Of a DNA stretch of 64,000 nt, positions 18,365-27,131 are shown in pieces. The notes under the pieces are model-generated. The model did no database searches, was not told the DNA's origin, and saw nothing but the letters and a program-made list of their open reading frames with translations. Numbering within the stretch: position 1 is the first letter of the stretch; each line of letters starts with the position of its first letter. Position numbers and translations under genes: made by a program. This DNA comes from Rhodobacteraceae bacterium REDSEA-S34_B6 (GTDB lineage: Bacteria; Pseudomonadota; Alphaproteobacteria; Rhodobacterales; Rhodobacteraceae): assembly GCA_001627925.1 (NCBI GenBank), contig LUQC01000022.1:550-64549 (forward strand), read 5' to 3'.

Positions 18365-20220
18365 GTATCATTGAAGTGATTATAGATACGCTCCGCCAGA
18401 CCAGATGATATACCATCGACTGACTTTAGATCAGATAAGTGCGCACTCTTAATGCGCTTAGATGAACCAAAGTGATCAAGAAGAGCTCTTTTGCGGGAGG
18501 CACCAACGCCTGGTATATCGTCTAATGGATTAGCAGAAATCGTTTTTGACCTTTTTGATCTATGGGTCCCAATAACAAAATTATGAGCTTCGTCTCGCAT
18601 CCTTTGTATAAAATATAGAACTGGATCACTTTTTCCTAATGCAAAAGCAGGCCGATTGAGCATATAAAATTCTTCTTTTCCATGGTTGCGATCTACACCT
18701 TTGGCGACACCTACCATAGCCACATCCTCAATACCAAGGTCCGCCAAAACTTTCCCAACTGCACTGACTTGCCCTGCTCCACCGTCAATAATTATTAAGT
18801 CTGGCCACATACCAAGGCCTCTATCAGGATCCTCTTTACTTAATCGTCTTATCCGTCTTTCGAGGACCTCTCGCATCATTCCAAAATCATCACCAGGAAC
18901 AAGGTTTTCATTTTTGAAATTAAACTTTCGATATTGGTTTTTCATAAACCCATCCGGGCCAACAACAACCATTGCGCCGACCGCATGCGCACCCTGTATA
19001 TGCGAATTATCAAAGACTTCTATCCGTCTTGGCGTTGAACTTAACCCAAAAACTTTTGCTAAATCTTTAAGAAGTTTAGTTTGGGTAGCCGTTTCGGCCA
19101 TTTTTCTATTTAAGCTACCAACCGCATTACGAAGGGCACCACTAACTAGCTCCAACCTTTCCCCCCTTTGAGGAACAGATACCTCAACTTTACGACTTAA
19201 TCTCTCCGATAGTAAATCTGTAATTAAATCGGAGTTTTCTGGCTCGTGAGATAGAATTAGTAATCTTGCAGGTTCCTTGGAATTATAAAACTGACCAATA
19301 AAACCTTCCATAATTTCCGCAGTAGACATATCATCAGATATCTTTGGATAAAAATCACTATTACCCCAATTTTGATGTGCTCTTATAAAAAATACTTGGA
19401 CACACGCATGACCCTTATCTACATGCAGGGCAATAACATCAGCCTCTTTTACAGAGCGAGGATTAATCCCTTGTCTGGTTTGCACCTGGGTTAAAGCGCC
19501 TATTCGGTCTCTAATAGAAGCTGCCTTTTCAAACTCCATTTGATCTGATGCTCGCTTCATTTCTTTTGCCAGATTTTCCTGAATATTGGTTGTTTTACCA
19601 GAAAGAAAATTTTGAGCATCTTTAACGCTTTTGAAATATTCCTGTTCAGAGATACGCCCCACGCAAGGCGCCGAACAGCGTTTAATCTGATACTGAAGGC
19701 AGGGTCTTGTACGATTACTAAAAATACTGTCTGAACAATTCCTTAGCATGAACACCTTTTGCAACTGGTTTAAAGTTCGATTTACCGCACTTGCACTAGC
19801 GAAAGGTCCAAAATAAGATCCTTTTTCTTTTTTATTGCCCCGATGCTTTTTTAATTGTGGGAAGCTATGCTCCTTGGATACCAAAATATTTGGAAACGAC
19901 TTGTCATCTCGCAACAAAACATTGTAGCGCGGCTTTAATTGCTTGATAAGGTTTTGCTCTAAAAGCAGTGCCTCCGTTTCGGTACTGGTTGTCAAAAACA
20001 TCATAGACGCAGTTTCTGAAATCATGCGTGCGATTCTAGATGAGTGACTCGGTGAAGGTCGTGAGTAACTTGAAACTCGGTTTCGTAGATTACGGGCTTT
20101 TCCAACATACAGTACTCTATTTTGTTCATCAAGCATTCGATAAACCCCTGGCGAGTTATCCAGAGCGGTTAAGTACGAGTGTATCAACTCATAACCTGAA
20201 TTTTTATTTGAAGGCTTCAT
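18361..20220 (-). CDS. uvrC: Excinuclease ABC subunit C
   Basis: A 619-residue nuclease of nucleotide excision repair. It makes both incisions around a lesion loaded by UvrAB. Visible parts: GIY-YIG domain at the N-terminus (SPGVYRMLDEQNRVLYVGKA), a Cys-rich stretch (RNCSDSIFSNRTRPCLQYQIKRCSAPC is the region, about residues 160-186), the UVR motif (about 208-243), the RNase-H-like endonuclease region with FDNSHIQGAHAVGAMVV, and C-terminal helix-hairpin-helix repeats (DDIPGVGASRKRALLDHFG). Length is normal. No alphaproteobacterial SOS box was obvious upstream. Confidence 0.96.
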   Translation of the reverse strand: MKPSNKNSGYELIHSYLTALDNSPGVYRMLDEQNRVLYVGKARNLRNRVSSYSRPSPSHSSRIARMISETASMMFLTTSTETEALLLEQNLIKQLKPRYNVLLRDDKSFPNILVSKEHSFPQLKKHRGNKKEKGSYFGPFASASAVNRTLNQLQKVFMLRNCSDSIFSNRTRPCLQYQIKRCSAPCVGRISEQEYFKSVKDAQNFLSGKTTNIQENLAKEMKRASDQMEFEKAASIRDRIGALTQVQTRQGINPRSVKEADVIALHVDKGHACVQVFFIRAHQNWGNSDFYPKISDDMSTAEIMEGFIGQFYNSKEPARLLILSHEPENSDLITDLLSERLSRKVEVSVPQRGERLELVSGALRNAVGSLNRKMAETATQTKLLKDLAKVFGLSSTPRRIEVFDNSHIQGAHAVGAMVVVGPDGFMKNQYRKFNFKNENLVPGDDFGMMREVLERRIRRLSKEDPDRGLGMWPDLIIIDGGAGQVSAVGKVLADLGIEDVAMVGVAKGVDRNHGKEEFYMLNRPAFALGKSDPVLYFIQRMRDEAHNFVIGTHRSKRSKTISANPLDDIPGVGASRKRALLDHFGSSKRIKSAHLSDLKSVDGISSGLAERIYNHFNDT

Positions 20221-20377
20221 TTTTTAAGAGTCGTTTAAGGATGAAATTGATTCTCTAATGGCTGCAATGATAGCGGGAAATATTCAAGAGGAAATGTTTC
20301 CACGTCTCCTGTGGATAAACCTGAAGATAACTTTTTGAAAATAGGAATTTTTTGTTGTATTTTCGGCATTTCGCTGA

Positions 20378-20398
20378 TTTGCCTAAAATTTAGGCAAA
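20378..20398. promoter_or_regulatory. Perfect 21-base palindrome in the uvrC upstream gap
   Basis: The 312-base gap 20221-20532 has no gene that I can support. It contains TTTGCCTAAA-A-TTTAGGCAAA, ten-base arms around one centre base, about 158 bases upstream of uvrC. It also contains a perfect DnaA-box match (TTATCCACA on the minus strand, 20310-20318). The palindrome looks like a dimeric repressor site or a stable hairpin. On the minus strand it is not followed by a T-run, so it is not an obvious terminator for the SDR gene that ends at 20533. Confidence 0.5.
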
Positions 20399-20532
20399 AT
20401 ATTAACCTATTGTTTTTATTAGTTTTATTTTTTATCTTTTAAGCAAACGACTGTAATTATTACATTTTTAAAACTATACCATCTATTTTAACGGCCGCAG
20501 TGCAAAACTATCACCCAAAATCAAGTTGTAAT

Positions 20533-21309
20533 CTACTCAACTCCTTGAATATCAGGTGTTTTCCAGCCTAGATGCTGTCCGCCATCCACACACAGCAGCT
20601 GCCCCGTTACGCTTTTAGCATCAATAAAGTAACCAACAGCTGAAGTTATGTCTTCGGCGTTAGCTCCTCGCTCTAAAATCGTATTTTTTCTTTGCCCATC
20701 AAAATGATATTCCTTTTGACGTACTCCAATCAAAGTAGGCCCCGGACCAATGGCGTTTACCCTAATACCCGGAGCAAGAGCTCTTGCAGCAGTTTGCGTC
20801 ATTGCCCATAAACCCATCTTTGCAATAGTATAGCTTGCAAAATCTGGTGTAAGCTTTTTAACTCTCTGATCGATCATATTCAGAACTAAACCTTGGGAGA
20901 TTGGCTCATTTTTTTCATCTAAGATTGGTGCCAGAGATTGCTTTGCAAAGTCCTGTGTTAATACGAACGGCGCTCTCAAATTACTCTCAATATGACGATC
21001 CCAAGTTTTGCGGGTTGCATCTTCAAAACTATCATACTCAAATATAGAAGCATTATTTACCAATAAAGTAATTTGCCCGCCGATCGCTTCAGACGCTCGA
21101 TTTACTAATTCCTTAACCTCGTCCTCAATCAGCAAATCACATTTAAGACACTCAGATATACGGCCAAGACTATTTATCTCTTTAGTGACATCAAGCGCCT
21201 CACTTTCTGAATTATTATAATGTACAGCCACATCGTATCCGCGACTTGCCAGGTATGTTGATATCTCACGGCCTAGCCGTTTAGCCCCACCGGTTACTAG
21301 TGCACGCAT
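20533..21309 (-). CDS. SDR-family reductase, pteridine-reductase (FolM/PTR1)-like
   Basis: A 258-residue SDR. Its cofactor motif TGGAKRLGREIS (about 6-17) has the Lys-Arg pair characteristic of pteridine reductases in place of the usual SG. HYNNSESEA follows at the NADPH-selecting loop, and the active-site Tyr and Lys lie in FASYTIAKMG. The tail GPGPTLIGVRQ then GQLLCVDGGQHLGW also fits that branch. It may reduce dihydropterin or dihydrofolate in the cytoplasm. Same direction as, and 15 bases after, the antiporter gene, so it is probably last in the sppA operon. Confidence 0.78.
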   Translation of the reverse strand: MRALVTGGAKRLGREISTYLASRGYDVAVHYNNSESEALDVTKEINSLGRISECLKCDLLIEDEVKELVNRASEAIGGQITLLVNNASIFEYDSFEDATRKTWDRHIESNLRAPFVLTQDFAKQSLAPILDEKNEPISQGLVLNMIDQRVKKLTPDFASYTIAKMGLWAMTQTAARALAPGIRVNAIGPGPTLIGVRQKEYHFDGQRKNTILERGANAEDITSAVGYFIDAKSVTGQLLCVDGGQHLGWKTPDIQGVE

Positions 21310-21324
21310 TGCTAAATTTCACTT

Positions 21325-22260
21325 TCATTGAATCGTTAAATACAGATAGCTCGCATACGCGAGCGTCAAGAAGGCGCCCCAAAGCCTGTTAATGCTAAGC
21401 CCCATGAAAACAAATGGAAACAAAACAATACCTGCCCCTAACATTATCCAAAAATCAAATTCGTAAAACGAGGAGGATATCGGAATATCTCCAAACATTG
21501 TGGTTATTCCCACTATGGCGAGTATATTAAATATATTTGATCCTATCACGTTGCCCAGTGCTACATCAGCCTGTCTTCGAACAGCAGCCATCAATGTCGT
21601 TGCAAGTTCAGGCAGAGAAGTGCCAACTGCTACGAGTGTCAACCCAACTACCTCATCAGATATACCATAAGATGTGGCTATCAATGAGGCATTTTTTACT
21701 AATATGTCAGCACCAATTGGCAAACCTATTAATCCTAAAGACAAGAAAAGCATTATTTTCCACCGTGCGAGGTTTGGATCCACATTTTCCACCTCTAAAT
21801 AGGATACTTCTGCCTTTCCCTGTAAGCTGTCTCGAACAGCTATAGATAGAAACAAGGTCAATAGAATTAGGAAGATAATTCCTTCAGAAACTGAAAAACT
21901 ACCTAGGAATGCTAACGAGAGAAAAACAAGCGTCGCAAGCATCATAAACACATAGTTTTTTACCGTCTTACACTCACTTGTATTAATTCCAGCAATTAGA
22001 GCAGGTATACCCAAGACAAGAAGAACATTTGCGATATTTGAGCCAACTACATTTCCCAAAGCAATTCCCGGTGAATTGTCTAAGGTAGCTCTAATTGCTA
22101 CCAATAATTCAGGAGCCGATGTGCCTAATGCAACTACCGTTAAAGAGACGATAAACGCTGGAATTTTAATCCTTAAGCTAAAATTTACCGCCCCACGGAC
22201 GAGAATATCACCAGCAATTAAGAGGATGATCAAACCGATAAGTGCTTGAACCCAAACCAT
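21325..22260 (-). CDS. Calcium/sodium antiporter (CaCA family, YrbG-like)
   Basis: A 311-residue membrane protein with about ten helices and the two inverted alpha-repeats that bind the ions: GTSAPELLVAIRATL...GNVVGSNIANVL (about 47-82) and GTSLPELATTLMAA...GNVIGSNIFNIL (about 213-246). Members exchange Na+ (or H+) for Ca2+ across the inner membrane. Its ATG follows the small CxxC protein gene by 2 bases. Family call is secure; ion specificity is not. Confidence 0.93.
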   Translation of the reverse strand: MVWVQALIGLIILLIAGDILVRGAVNFSLRIKIPAFIVSLTVVALGTSAPELLVAIRATLDNSPGIALGNVVGSNIANVLLVLGIPALIAGINTSECKTVKNYVFMMLATLVFLSLAFLGSFSVSEGIIFLILLTLFLSIAVRDSLQGKAEVSYLEVENVDPNLARWKIMLFLSLGLIGLPIGADILVKNASLIATSYGISDEVVGLTLVAVGTSLPELATTLMAAVRRQADVALGNVIGSNIFNILAIVGITTMFGDIPISSSFYEFDFWIMLGAGIVLFPFVFMGLSINRLWGAFLTLAYASYLYLTIQ

Positions 22261-22262
22261 AA

Positions 22263-22427
22263 CTATCCAGATTTTTTAGAACATTGACAATCTTTGCCGA
22301 TTTTAAATTTACCGCACTTATCACATCGTTTAGAATTTAACAGTTTTACTTTTGGCACTCTCAATTTTCCAAACATGGCCATCACGCCCATCACGATTAA
22401 AAAAAGAACTACAATTTTTAAGATCAT
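22263..22427 (-). CDS. 54-residue membrane-anchored protein with a Cys-rich (zinc-ribbon-like) tail
   Basis: A short frame between sppA and the antiporter gene, 3 and 2 bases from its neighbours, which argues strongly for a real gene. The N-terminal half is a hydrophobic helix (MILKIVVLFLIVMGVMAMFG). The rest is basic and ends with CDKCGKFKIGKDCQC, four cysteines in CxxC-x8-CxC spacing, suggestive of a metal site. It resembles a small protein I recall beside such genes in other Rhodobacteraceae. Function unknown. The ATG at 22427 is preceded by only a weak ribosome site inside the end of sppA, so coupled translation is likely. Confidence 0.75.
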   Translation of the reverse strand: MILKIVVLFLIVMGVMAMFGKLRVPKVKLLNSKRCDKCGKFKIGKDCQCSKKSG

Positions 22428-22430
22428 ATT

Positions 22431-23243
22431 TTAAAGCCCATACTTAGCAAATTCTGCCCTTTCCTCCACTAGGCTGATGGCATCATTTGCAATGCTAACT
22501 CCAAATCTCTGAGATAGAGATTTTTTCTGACTATATTCCTTAAAACGAGTTTTTTCGCCAAATCTCTCTTTCAAAACCGGAACAACGTGCCCTATACCAT
22601 CTATTAAACCAAGTTCTTTTGCTCTAGCGGCCAACCAAATCTCTCCTGTAAACAGGTCATGATCGGTCGATAATTTTCCATCTCTAGCACCCTTCACGTG
22701 AGATATAAAAACTTCATGTAACTGCGAAAGAATATCCTTTAATCTTTTGACATCTTCAGCTTTTTCTTTCTTAAAGGGATCAAGCATCGACTTAGATTTA
22801 CCTGCGGTATATACTCTCCTCTCGATTCCATATCTTGAAAGCAACTCTTGCAACCCAAATCCTGAGGAAATTACACCAATAGAACCAATAATAGAGGCAT
22901 GGTCAGCGTAAATTTCATCAGCGGCTGATGCTATCCAATACCCACCAGATGCGGCAACATCCTCCACAAATGCAATAGTAGGCACCTCTGTTTCTTCCGA
23001 TAGTCTTTTAATCCTGTCTCCGACAAGAGAAGACTGGACTGGCGATCCACCGGGTGAATTAATAATGAAAGCAACGGTGCTGGGATTTCCTTTTCGGAAT
23101 GCCTTCTCAAGTGTGGGTGCAAGCACACTATCAGAAATACCCCCACGTGCTCCTGACGAAATTAGACCGTTGAGCCGAACTACCGAAACCGTCTTTCGCC
23201 TGTTCAATTTGTTTAGGAAAGGTATACGTAACATGAATATCAT
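22431..23243 (-). CDS. sppA: S49-family serine peptidase (SppA/SohB type)
   Basis: A 270-residue peptidase with a Ser/Lys dyad. The likely nucleophile is Ser99 in DVAASGGYWIAS and the likely base Lys151 in GKSKSMLDPF, 52 residues later as in short SppA enzymes. INSPGGSPVQSS (about 61-72) is the conserved oxyanion-side block. The N-terminus (MIFMLRIPFLNKLNRR) has no convincing membrane helix, so it may be peripheral or cytoplasmic rather than anchored like E. coli SppA. Family members degrade cleaved signal peptides. First gene of a likely four-gene minus-strand operon. Met4 is an alternative start. Confidence 0.9.
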   Translation of the reverse strand: MIFMLRIPFLNKLNRRKTVSVVRLNGLISSGARGGISDSVLAPTLEKAFRKGNPSTVAFIINSPGGSPVQSSLVGDRIKRLSEETEVPTIAFVEDVAASGGYWIASAADEIYADHASIIGSIGVISSGFGLQELLSRYGIERRVYTAGKSKSMLDPFKKEKAEDVKRLKDILSQLHEVFISHVKGARDGKLSTDHDLFTGEIWLAARAKELGLIDGIGHVVPVLKERFGEKTRFKEYSQKKSLSQRFGVSIANDAISLVEERAEFAKYGL

Positions 23244-23327
23244 TTAGGCACGGTGCTCGTTTACTTCAATATACAGATTACTTAAACCTGCTACTAGCGA
23301 CATTTATTCAACATGGGTTAAGTTGCA

Positions 23328-24089
23328 TTATGGCCTTAGTCTCCAACCAGTTTTGAAAATTAAAAAAATTATAAAGATACAGAAAACAGTAAATATTATT
23401 ATAGCAAAAAGACTTGCTGTTATGGAAACGTCAGAATTATTGTAAAAAGCCCACCTGAATCCTGAAATCAAATAAACAACTGGATTAAAGAGGCTTACAA
23501 CTTGCCAGAATTTTGGAAGCATCGATATCGAATAAAATGACCCACCTAAGAAAACTAAGGGGGTGATTATTAACAAGGGTACTAATTGCAGCTGTTCAAA
23601 ATTGTTTGCCCAAATCCCTAGGATGAAGCCAAGTAACGAAAAAGAGATGCAAGTCACCAACAATAAAAAAATCATAATAAAAGGGTGAATGATTTCTATA
23701 TCGACAAAGAATAGTGATGTTGCCAATATTACTAAACCAATAAACAAAGCTTTGGATGCCGCAGCACCGACATATCCAATAACAATTTCCAAGAAATTTA
23801 CAGGAGCTGACAGAACCTCATAAATGGTTCCAATAAACTTTGGGAAATAAATACCAAATGATGCATTTGAAACCGCCTGCGTCATTACGCTGAACATTAT
23901 CAATCCAGGCACTATGAATGCACCGTAACTAACACCATCAACAGCATCTATCCGGCCACCAATTGCCGCCCCAAAAACGACAAAATACAAACAAGTTGAT
24001 ATAACTGGAGAGACAAAACTCTGTAATAATGTTCTAAAAAATCTAGACATTTCAAAAATATATATTGCTCTTATAGATCGAAAATTCAT
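23328..24089 (-). CDS. ABC-2-type transporter permease
   Basis: A 253-residue integral membrane protein with about six helices and the ABC-2 pattern: FIVPGLIMFSVMTQAVSNASFG (about 57-78), a long middle membrane pair, and PLLIITPLVFLGGSFYSISMLP (about 172-193). It overlaps the ATPase gene by 4 bases, giving an exporter of the YadG/YadH type. Substrate unknown; such pairs export polysaccharides, lipids or drugs. Confidence 0.92.
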   Translation of the reverse strand: MNFRSIRAIYIFEMSRFFRTLLQSFVSPVISTCLYFVVFGAAIGGRIDAVDGVSYGAFIVPGLIMFSVMTQAVSNASFGIYFPKFIGTIYEVLSAPVNFLEIVIGYVGAAASKALFIGLVILATSLFFVDIEIIHPFIMIFLLLVTCISFSLLGFILGIWANNFEQLQLVPLLIITPLVFLGGSFYSISMLPKFWQVVSLFNPVVYLISGFRWAFYNNSDVSITASLFAIIIFTVFCIFIIFLIFKTGWRLRP

Positions 24090-25015
24090 TTTGACGGCTC
24101 CTCGATTAGTGAAATGAATATTTCTTCTAATGAGGACTGTGATGTTTTCAAATCACTTATTTGCAAATTTGAAATCGAAATCTCATTTAGTAATTTCGTA
24201 ATTTCATTACTAGAAGCTTTAGCATCATATAGATAATTTATGGTCAAACCATCGTCTGAAAGGTATAGATCAAAATTTTGCAATTTAGCAGGAATGACCG
24301 CAATTGGAGATTGTAATGAGATCTCTACTTTTTTCCGGCCCATTCGCTTCATTAAAGCTTTTTTCTCTTCCAATAAAATTAACTTGCCCTTTGAGATTAC
24401 TCCAACTCGATCAGCGATTGCTTCTGCTTCCTCGATGTAATGCGTGGTCAATATTATTGTAACACCTTGAGACTTTAAATCAGACACAAGTTTCCACATG
24501 TCTCTTCTTAACTCTACATCTACACCTGCAGATGGTTCGTCGAGGAATAATACTCTTGGCTCGTGCGCCAAAGCTTTGGCAATCAGCACGCGTCTTTTCA
24601 TTCCTCCTGACAACTGCAAAATTTTAGAATCTTTTTTGTCCCACAACGATAACTGGCGGAGAACTATTTCTATTTGATCATCATTAGGGCTCTTTCCAAA
24701 TAAGCCTCTTGAAAATCGCACTGTATTGATAACTTTCTCAAACGGCTCCAATGCAATTTCTTGGGGCACCAAACCAATTAGAGATCGTGCCAACCGATAA
24801 TTCGATCTCGTGTCAAATCCCCCAACTGTTACTTGACCCGCCGTTGGCACAACCAGTCCACAAACTGCAGAAATAAGAGTAGTCTTTCCCGCTCCGTTCG
24901 GCCCAAGGAGGGCAAGAATTTCGCCCTCTTTAACATCAAAAGAGACGTTTTCAAGCGCTACTTGTCCATCATTATATCTTTTCGAAAGTCCAGTAATGGA
25001 CAGCATATCTGTCAT
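24086..25015 (-). CDS. ABC transporter ATP-binding protein (export type)
   Basis: A 309-residue ATPase: Walker A GPNGAGKTTL (about 43), signature LSGGMKRRV (about 141), Walker B VLFLDEPSAGVD (about 162), H-loop TTHYIEEAE. The C-terminal 90 residues form an accessory region. I chose the ATG at 25015 (MTDMLSITGLSKRY), which gives the family-normal N-terminus; a TTG at 25045 directly after hemE is possible but adds ten unmatched residues. Pairs with the permease it overlaps. Same direction as hemE and 30 bases downstream of it, so co-transcription is likely without a functional link. Confidence 0.9.
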   Translation of the reverse strand: MTDMLSITGLSKRYNDGQVALENVSFDVKEGEILALLGPNGAGKTTLISAVCGLVVPTAGQVTVGGFDTRSNYRLARSLIGLVPQEIALEPFEKVINTVRFSRGLFGKSPNDDQIEIVLRQLSLWDKKDSKILQLSGGMKRRVLIAKALAHEPRVLFLDEPSAGVDVELRRDMWKLVSDLKSQGVTIILTTHYIEEAEAIADRVGVISKGKLILLEEKKALMKRMGRKKVEISLQSPIAVIPAKLQNFDLYLSDDGLTINYLYDAKASSNEITKLLNEISISNLQISDLKTSQSSLEEIFISLIEEPSK

Positions 25016-25045
25016 GTTAAAATATTCTTTTGATGGAAGTATCAA

Positions 25046-26089
25046 TCAGGAACGTTTAAAGTTTCTAATTGTTTCTATCATTAGGGCAACGTAATCTGGG
25101 TTAGCTTCAGGGGTAATACCATGACCCAAGTTAAATATATGAGGACCTTGTGACAAATCTGAAACTATTGTTTCAATTTCATCAATCATATTCTGACCAC
25201 CTGAGACCATATGAGAAGAATTTAAATTTCCCTGTATACAACCATCCTTTTGTAAATATTTAGCAGCCCATGCTGAACTTATACTATCGTCAATAGCGAG
25301 ACAGTCTGCACCTGTGGATTTTAAAAAGCCTTTGTAATAATCGCCCGCCTGTCTCGGGAAAGCTATTATTGGCACCTTGGGATATTTGGCTTTTAATTCC
25401 ATTACTATCTTTTTTGTCGGCTCAAGAGCATATTTATAAAAATCATCTCCTTTCAAAGAACCCGCCCAGCTATCAAATATTTTTACCACCTCAACGCCCG
25501 CATCAATTTGTGCAGACAAGTATTTAATGGTTGCTTTTGTCAAAATCTCAATCAAATTTTCAAAAGCTAATATATTATTATCTTTTAAATCATGCGCTGG
25601 CTTTTGATCCGGCGTACCTCTTCCGGCAATCATATAAGTGGCGACCGTCCATGGAGCTCCTGCAAAACCAATAAGTGTTGTCTCTTCGGGCAATTCTTTT
25701 GATAAAATCCGTACAGTCTCATAGACTGGACGCAATGTATCGTGAATTTCATCAACAGGCTTAAGCAATTTCAAATCATCGGTAGAGTTAATTGTTGATA
25801 GCCTTGGACCCTCGCCCGTTACGAACCACAAATCTGCCCCCAGAGCTTGAGGAAGAAGCAGGATATCAGCGAATAAAATTGCCGCATCAAATCCATATCT
25901 TCTGATCGGTTGCAAGGTTACTTCAGCAGCAAGATCACTATTGTAACATAGTGATAAAAAGTCACCCGCTTGAGCTCTAGTCTCTCTGTACTCTGGCAAG
26001 TAACGACCAGCCTGACGCATCATCCAAATAGGCGGTGTATCTAGCACTTCGCCAGCAAGAGCTTTTAAAATTTTTTTCTTAATGGTCAT
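25046..26089 (-). CDS. hemE: Uroporphyrinogen decarboxylase
   Basis: A 347-residue cytoplasmic enzyme that removes four carboxyl groups from uroporphyrinogen III to give coproporphyrinogen III in haem and bacteriochlorophyll synthesis. The N-terminal signature [18 protein letters not shown], the catalytic-pocket [15 protein letters not shown] (contains the key Asp), [14 protein letters not shown], and the C-terminal [16 protein letters not shown] are all present. Diverges from hemC over 96 bases, so the two pathway genes probably share a control region. Confidence 0.97.
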   Translation of the reverse strand: MTIKKKILKALAGEVLDTPPIWMMRQAGRYLPEYRETRAQAGDFLSLCYNSDLAAEVTLQPIRRYGFDAAILFADILLLPQALGADLWFVTGEGPRLSTINSTDDLKLLKPVDEIHDTLRPVYETVRILSKELPEETTLIGFAGAPWTVATYMIAGRGTPDQKPAHDLKDNNILAFENLIEILTKATIKYLSAQIDAGVEVVKIFDSWAGSLKGDDFYKYALEPTKKIVMELKAKYPKVPIIAFPRQAGDYYKGFLKSTGADCLAIDDSISSAWAAKYLQKDGCIQGNLNSSHMVSGGQNMIDEIETIVSDLSQGPHIFNLGHGITPEANPDYVALMIETIRNFKRS

Positions 26090-26185
26090 TCTTTTGCCTT
26101 TCTCTGAGTACTTGGTTCACGTTCTTTAAATAAATGTCAAGCATGGTATCTTGCTTTGATGCAAAACACCGCTTAAACCCTATTT

Positions 26186-27124
26186 ATGGAATTGAAATTA
26201 CCAAATCCAAAATCACCATTGCGCATTGGTACTAGGGGCTCACCTCTAGCGTTAGCACAAGCATATGAAACAAGAGAGAGACTTAGCATAGCTTTCGGAT
26301 TGTCACTCGACTCATTTGAAATTGTTGTAATTAAAACAACTGGCGATAAAGTCCTTAATCGCCCCCTAAAAGAGATTGGTGGGAAAGGACTTTTTACCAA
26401 AGAAATTGAGGAAGCACTACTACAAGAGAGTATTGATATTGCAGTGCACTCAATGAAAGATATGCCAGTTCAGCAGCCTGACGGTCTAATTTTGGACACA
26501 TTCTTGCCCAGAGAAGATGTGCGAGATGCATTTGTATCGAGGATCCACAAAAGTTTAGCAGATATTCCACATGGGGCTACAGTGGGCACTTCATCGCTCA
26601 GACGAAAAGCTCAACTTATGTCAAAGCGTCCTGATCTAAAAATAGTAGAATTTCGCGGGAACGTACAAACAAGACTGAAGAAGTTAGACGACGGTGTGGC
26701 TGAGTGTACATTTTTAGCAGTTGCCGGACTAAATCGTCTTAAGATGGAAGATATAATAACTGCACCTATTTCAACAGACGAGATGCTTCCAGCCGTGGCA
26801 CAAGGTGCAATAGGCATTGAGCGTCGTGAAAAGGACATAAAAGTTGCAACAATGCTAGAAGCTATTCACAATTCTACAACAGGATTGCTACTGTCTGCCG
26901 AAAGAGCTTTCTTAGAAGCCTTAGATGGTTCATGTGAGACCCCGATCGCCGGGTTGGCTGAGTTTAAAAATGAGAACCTTAGATTTCGCGGCGAGATTTT
27001 AAAAACTGATGGGTCTGAGGTTTATAGTGATGAGCAAGTAGTTTCTAAAGAGGATGCCACTCTCGTCGGCATTGAAATGGCGCACAAACTCTTAAGTCAG
27101 GCAGGCAATGATTTCTTTTCATGA
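26186..27124 (+). CDS. hemC: Hydroxymethylbilane synthase (porphobilinogen deaminase)
   Basis: A 312-residue enzyme that polymerises four porphobilinogens into hydroxymethylbilane. Visible: RIGTRGSPLALAQA at the N-terminus, VHSMKDMPVQQP with the catalytic Asp (about 88-97), GTSSLRRKAQL and EFRGNVQTRL substrate-binding Arg clusters, and Cys250 in LDGSCETPIAG, the attachment point of the dipyrromethane cofactor. Divergent from hemE; ends 8 bases before the convergent fmt. Confidence 0.97.
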   Translation: MELKLPNPKSPLRIGTRGSPLALAQAYETRERLSIAFGLSLDSFEIVVIKTTGDKVLNRPLKEIGGKGLFTKEIEEALLQESIDIAVHSMKDMPVQQPDGLILDTFLPREDVRDAFVSRIHKSLADIPHGATVGTSSLRRKAQLMSKRPDLKIVEFRGNVQTRLKKLDDGVAECTFLAVAGLNRLKMEDIITAPISTDEMLPAVAQGAIGIERREKDIKVATMLEAIHNSTTGLLLSAERAFLEALDGSCETPIAGLAEFKNENLRFRGEILKTDGSEVYSDEQVVSKEDATLVGIEMAHKLLSQAGNDFFS

Positions 27125-27131
27125 TCGGCTG

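Noticed and set aside
25046-27124. Replication origin beside hemE, as in Caulobacter
   Set aside because: The hemE-hemC gap is only 96 bases, with no DnaA-box cluster, and hemC lies where the origin would be. The two exact DnaA boxes seen (20310-20318 and 34646-34654) are isolated and close to chance expectation.
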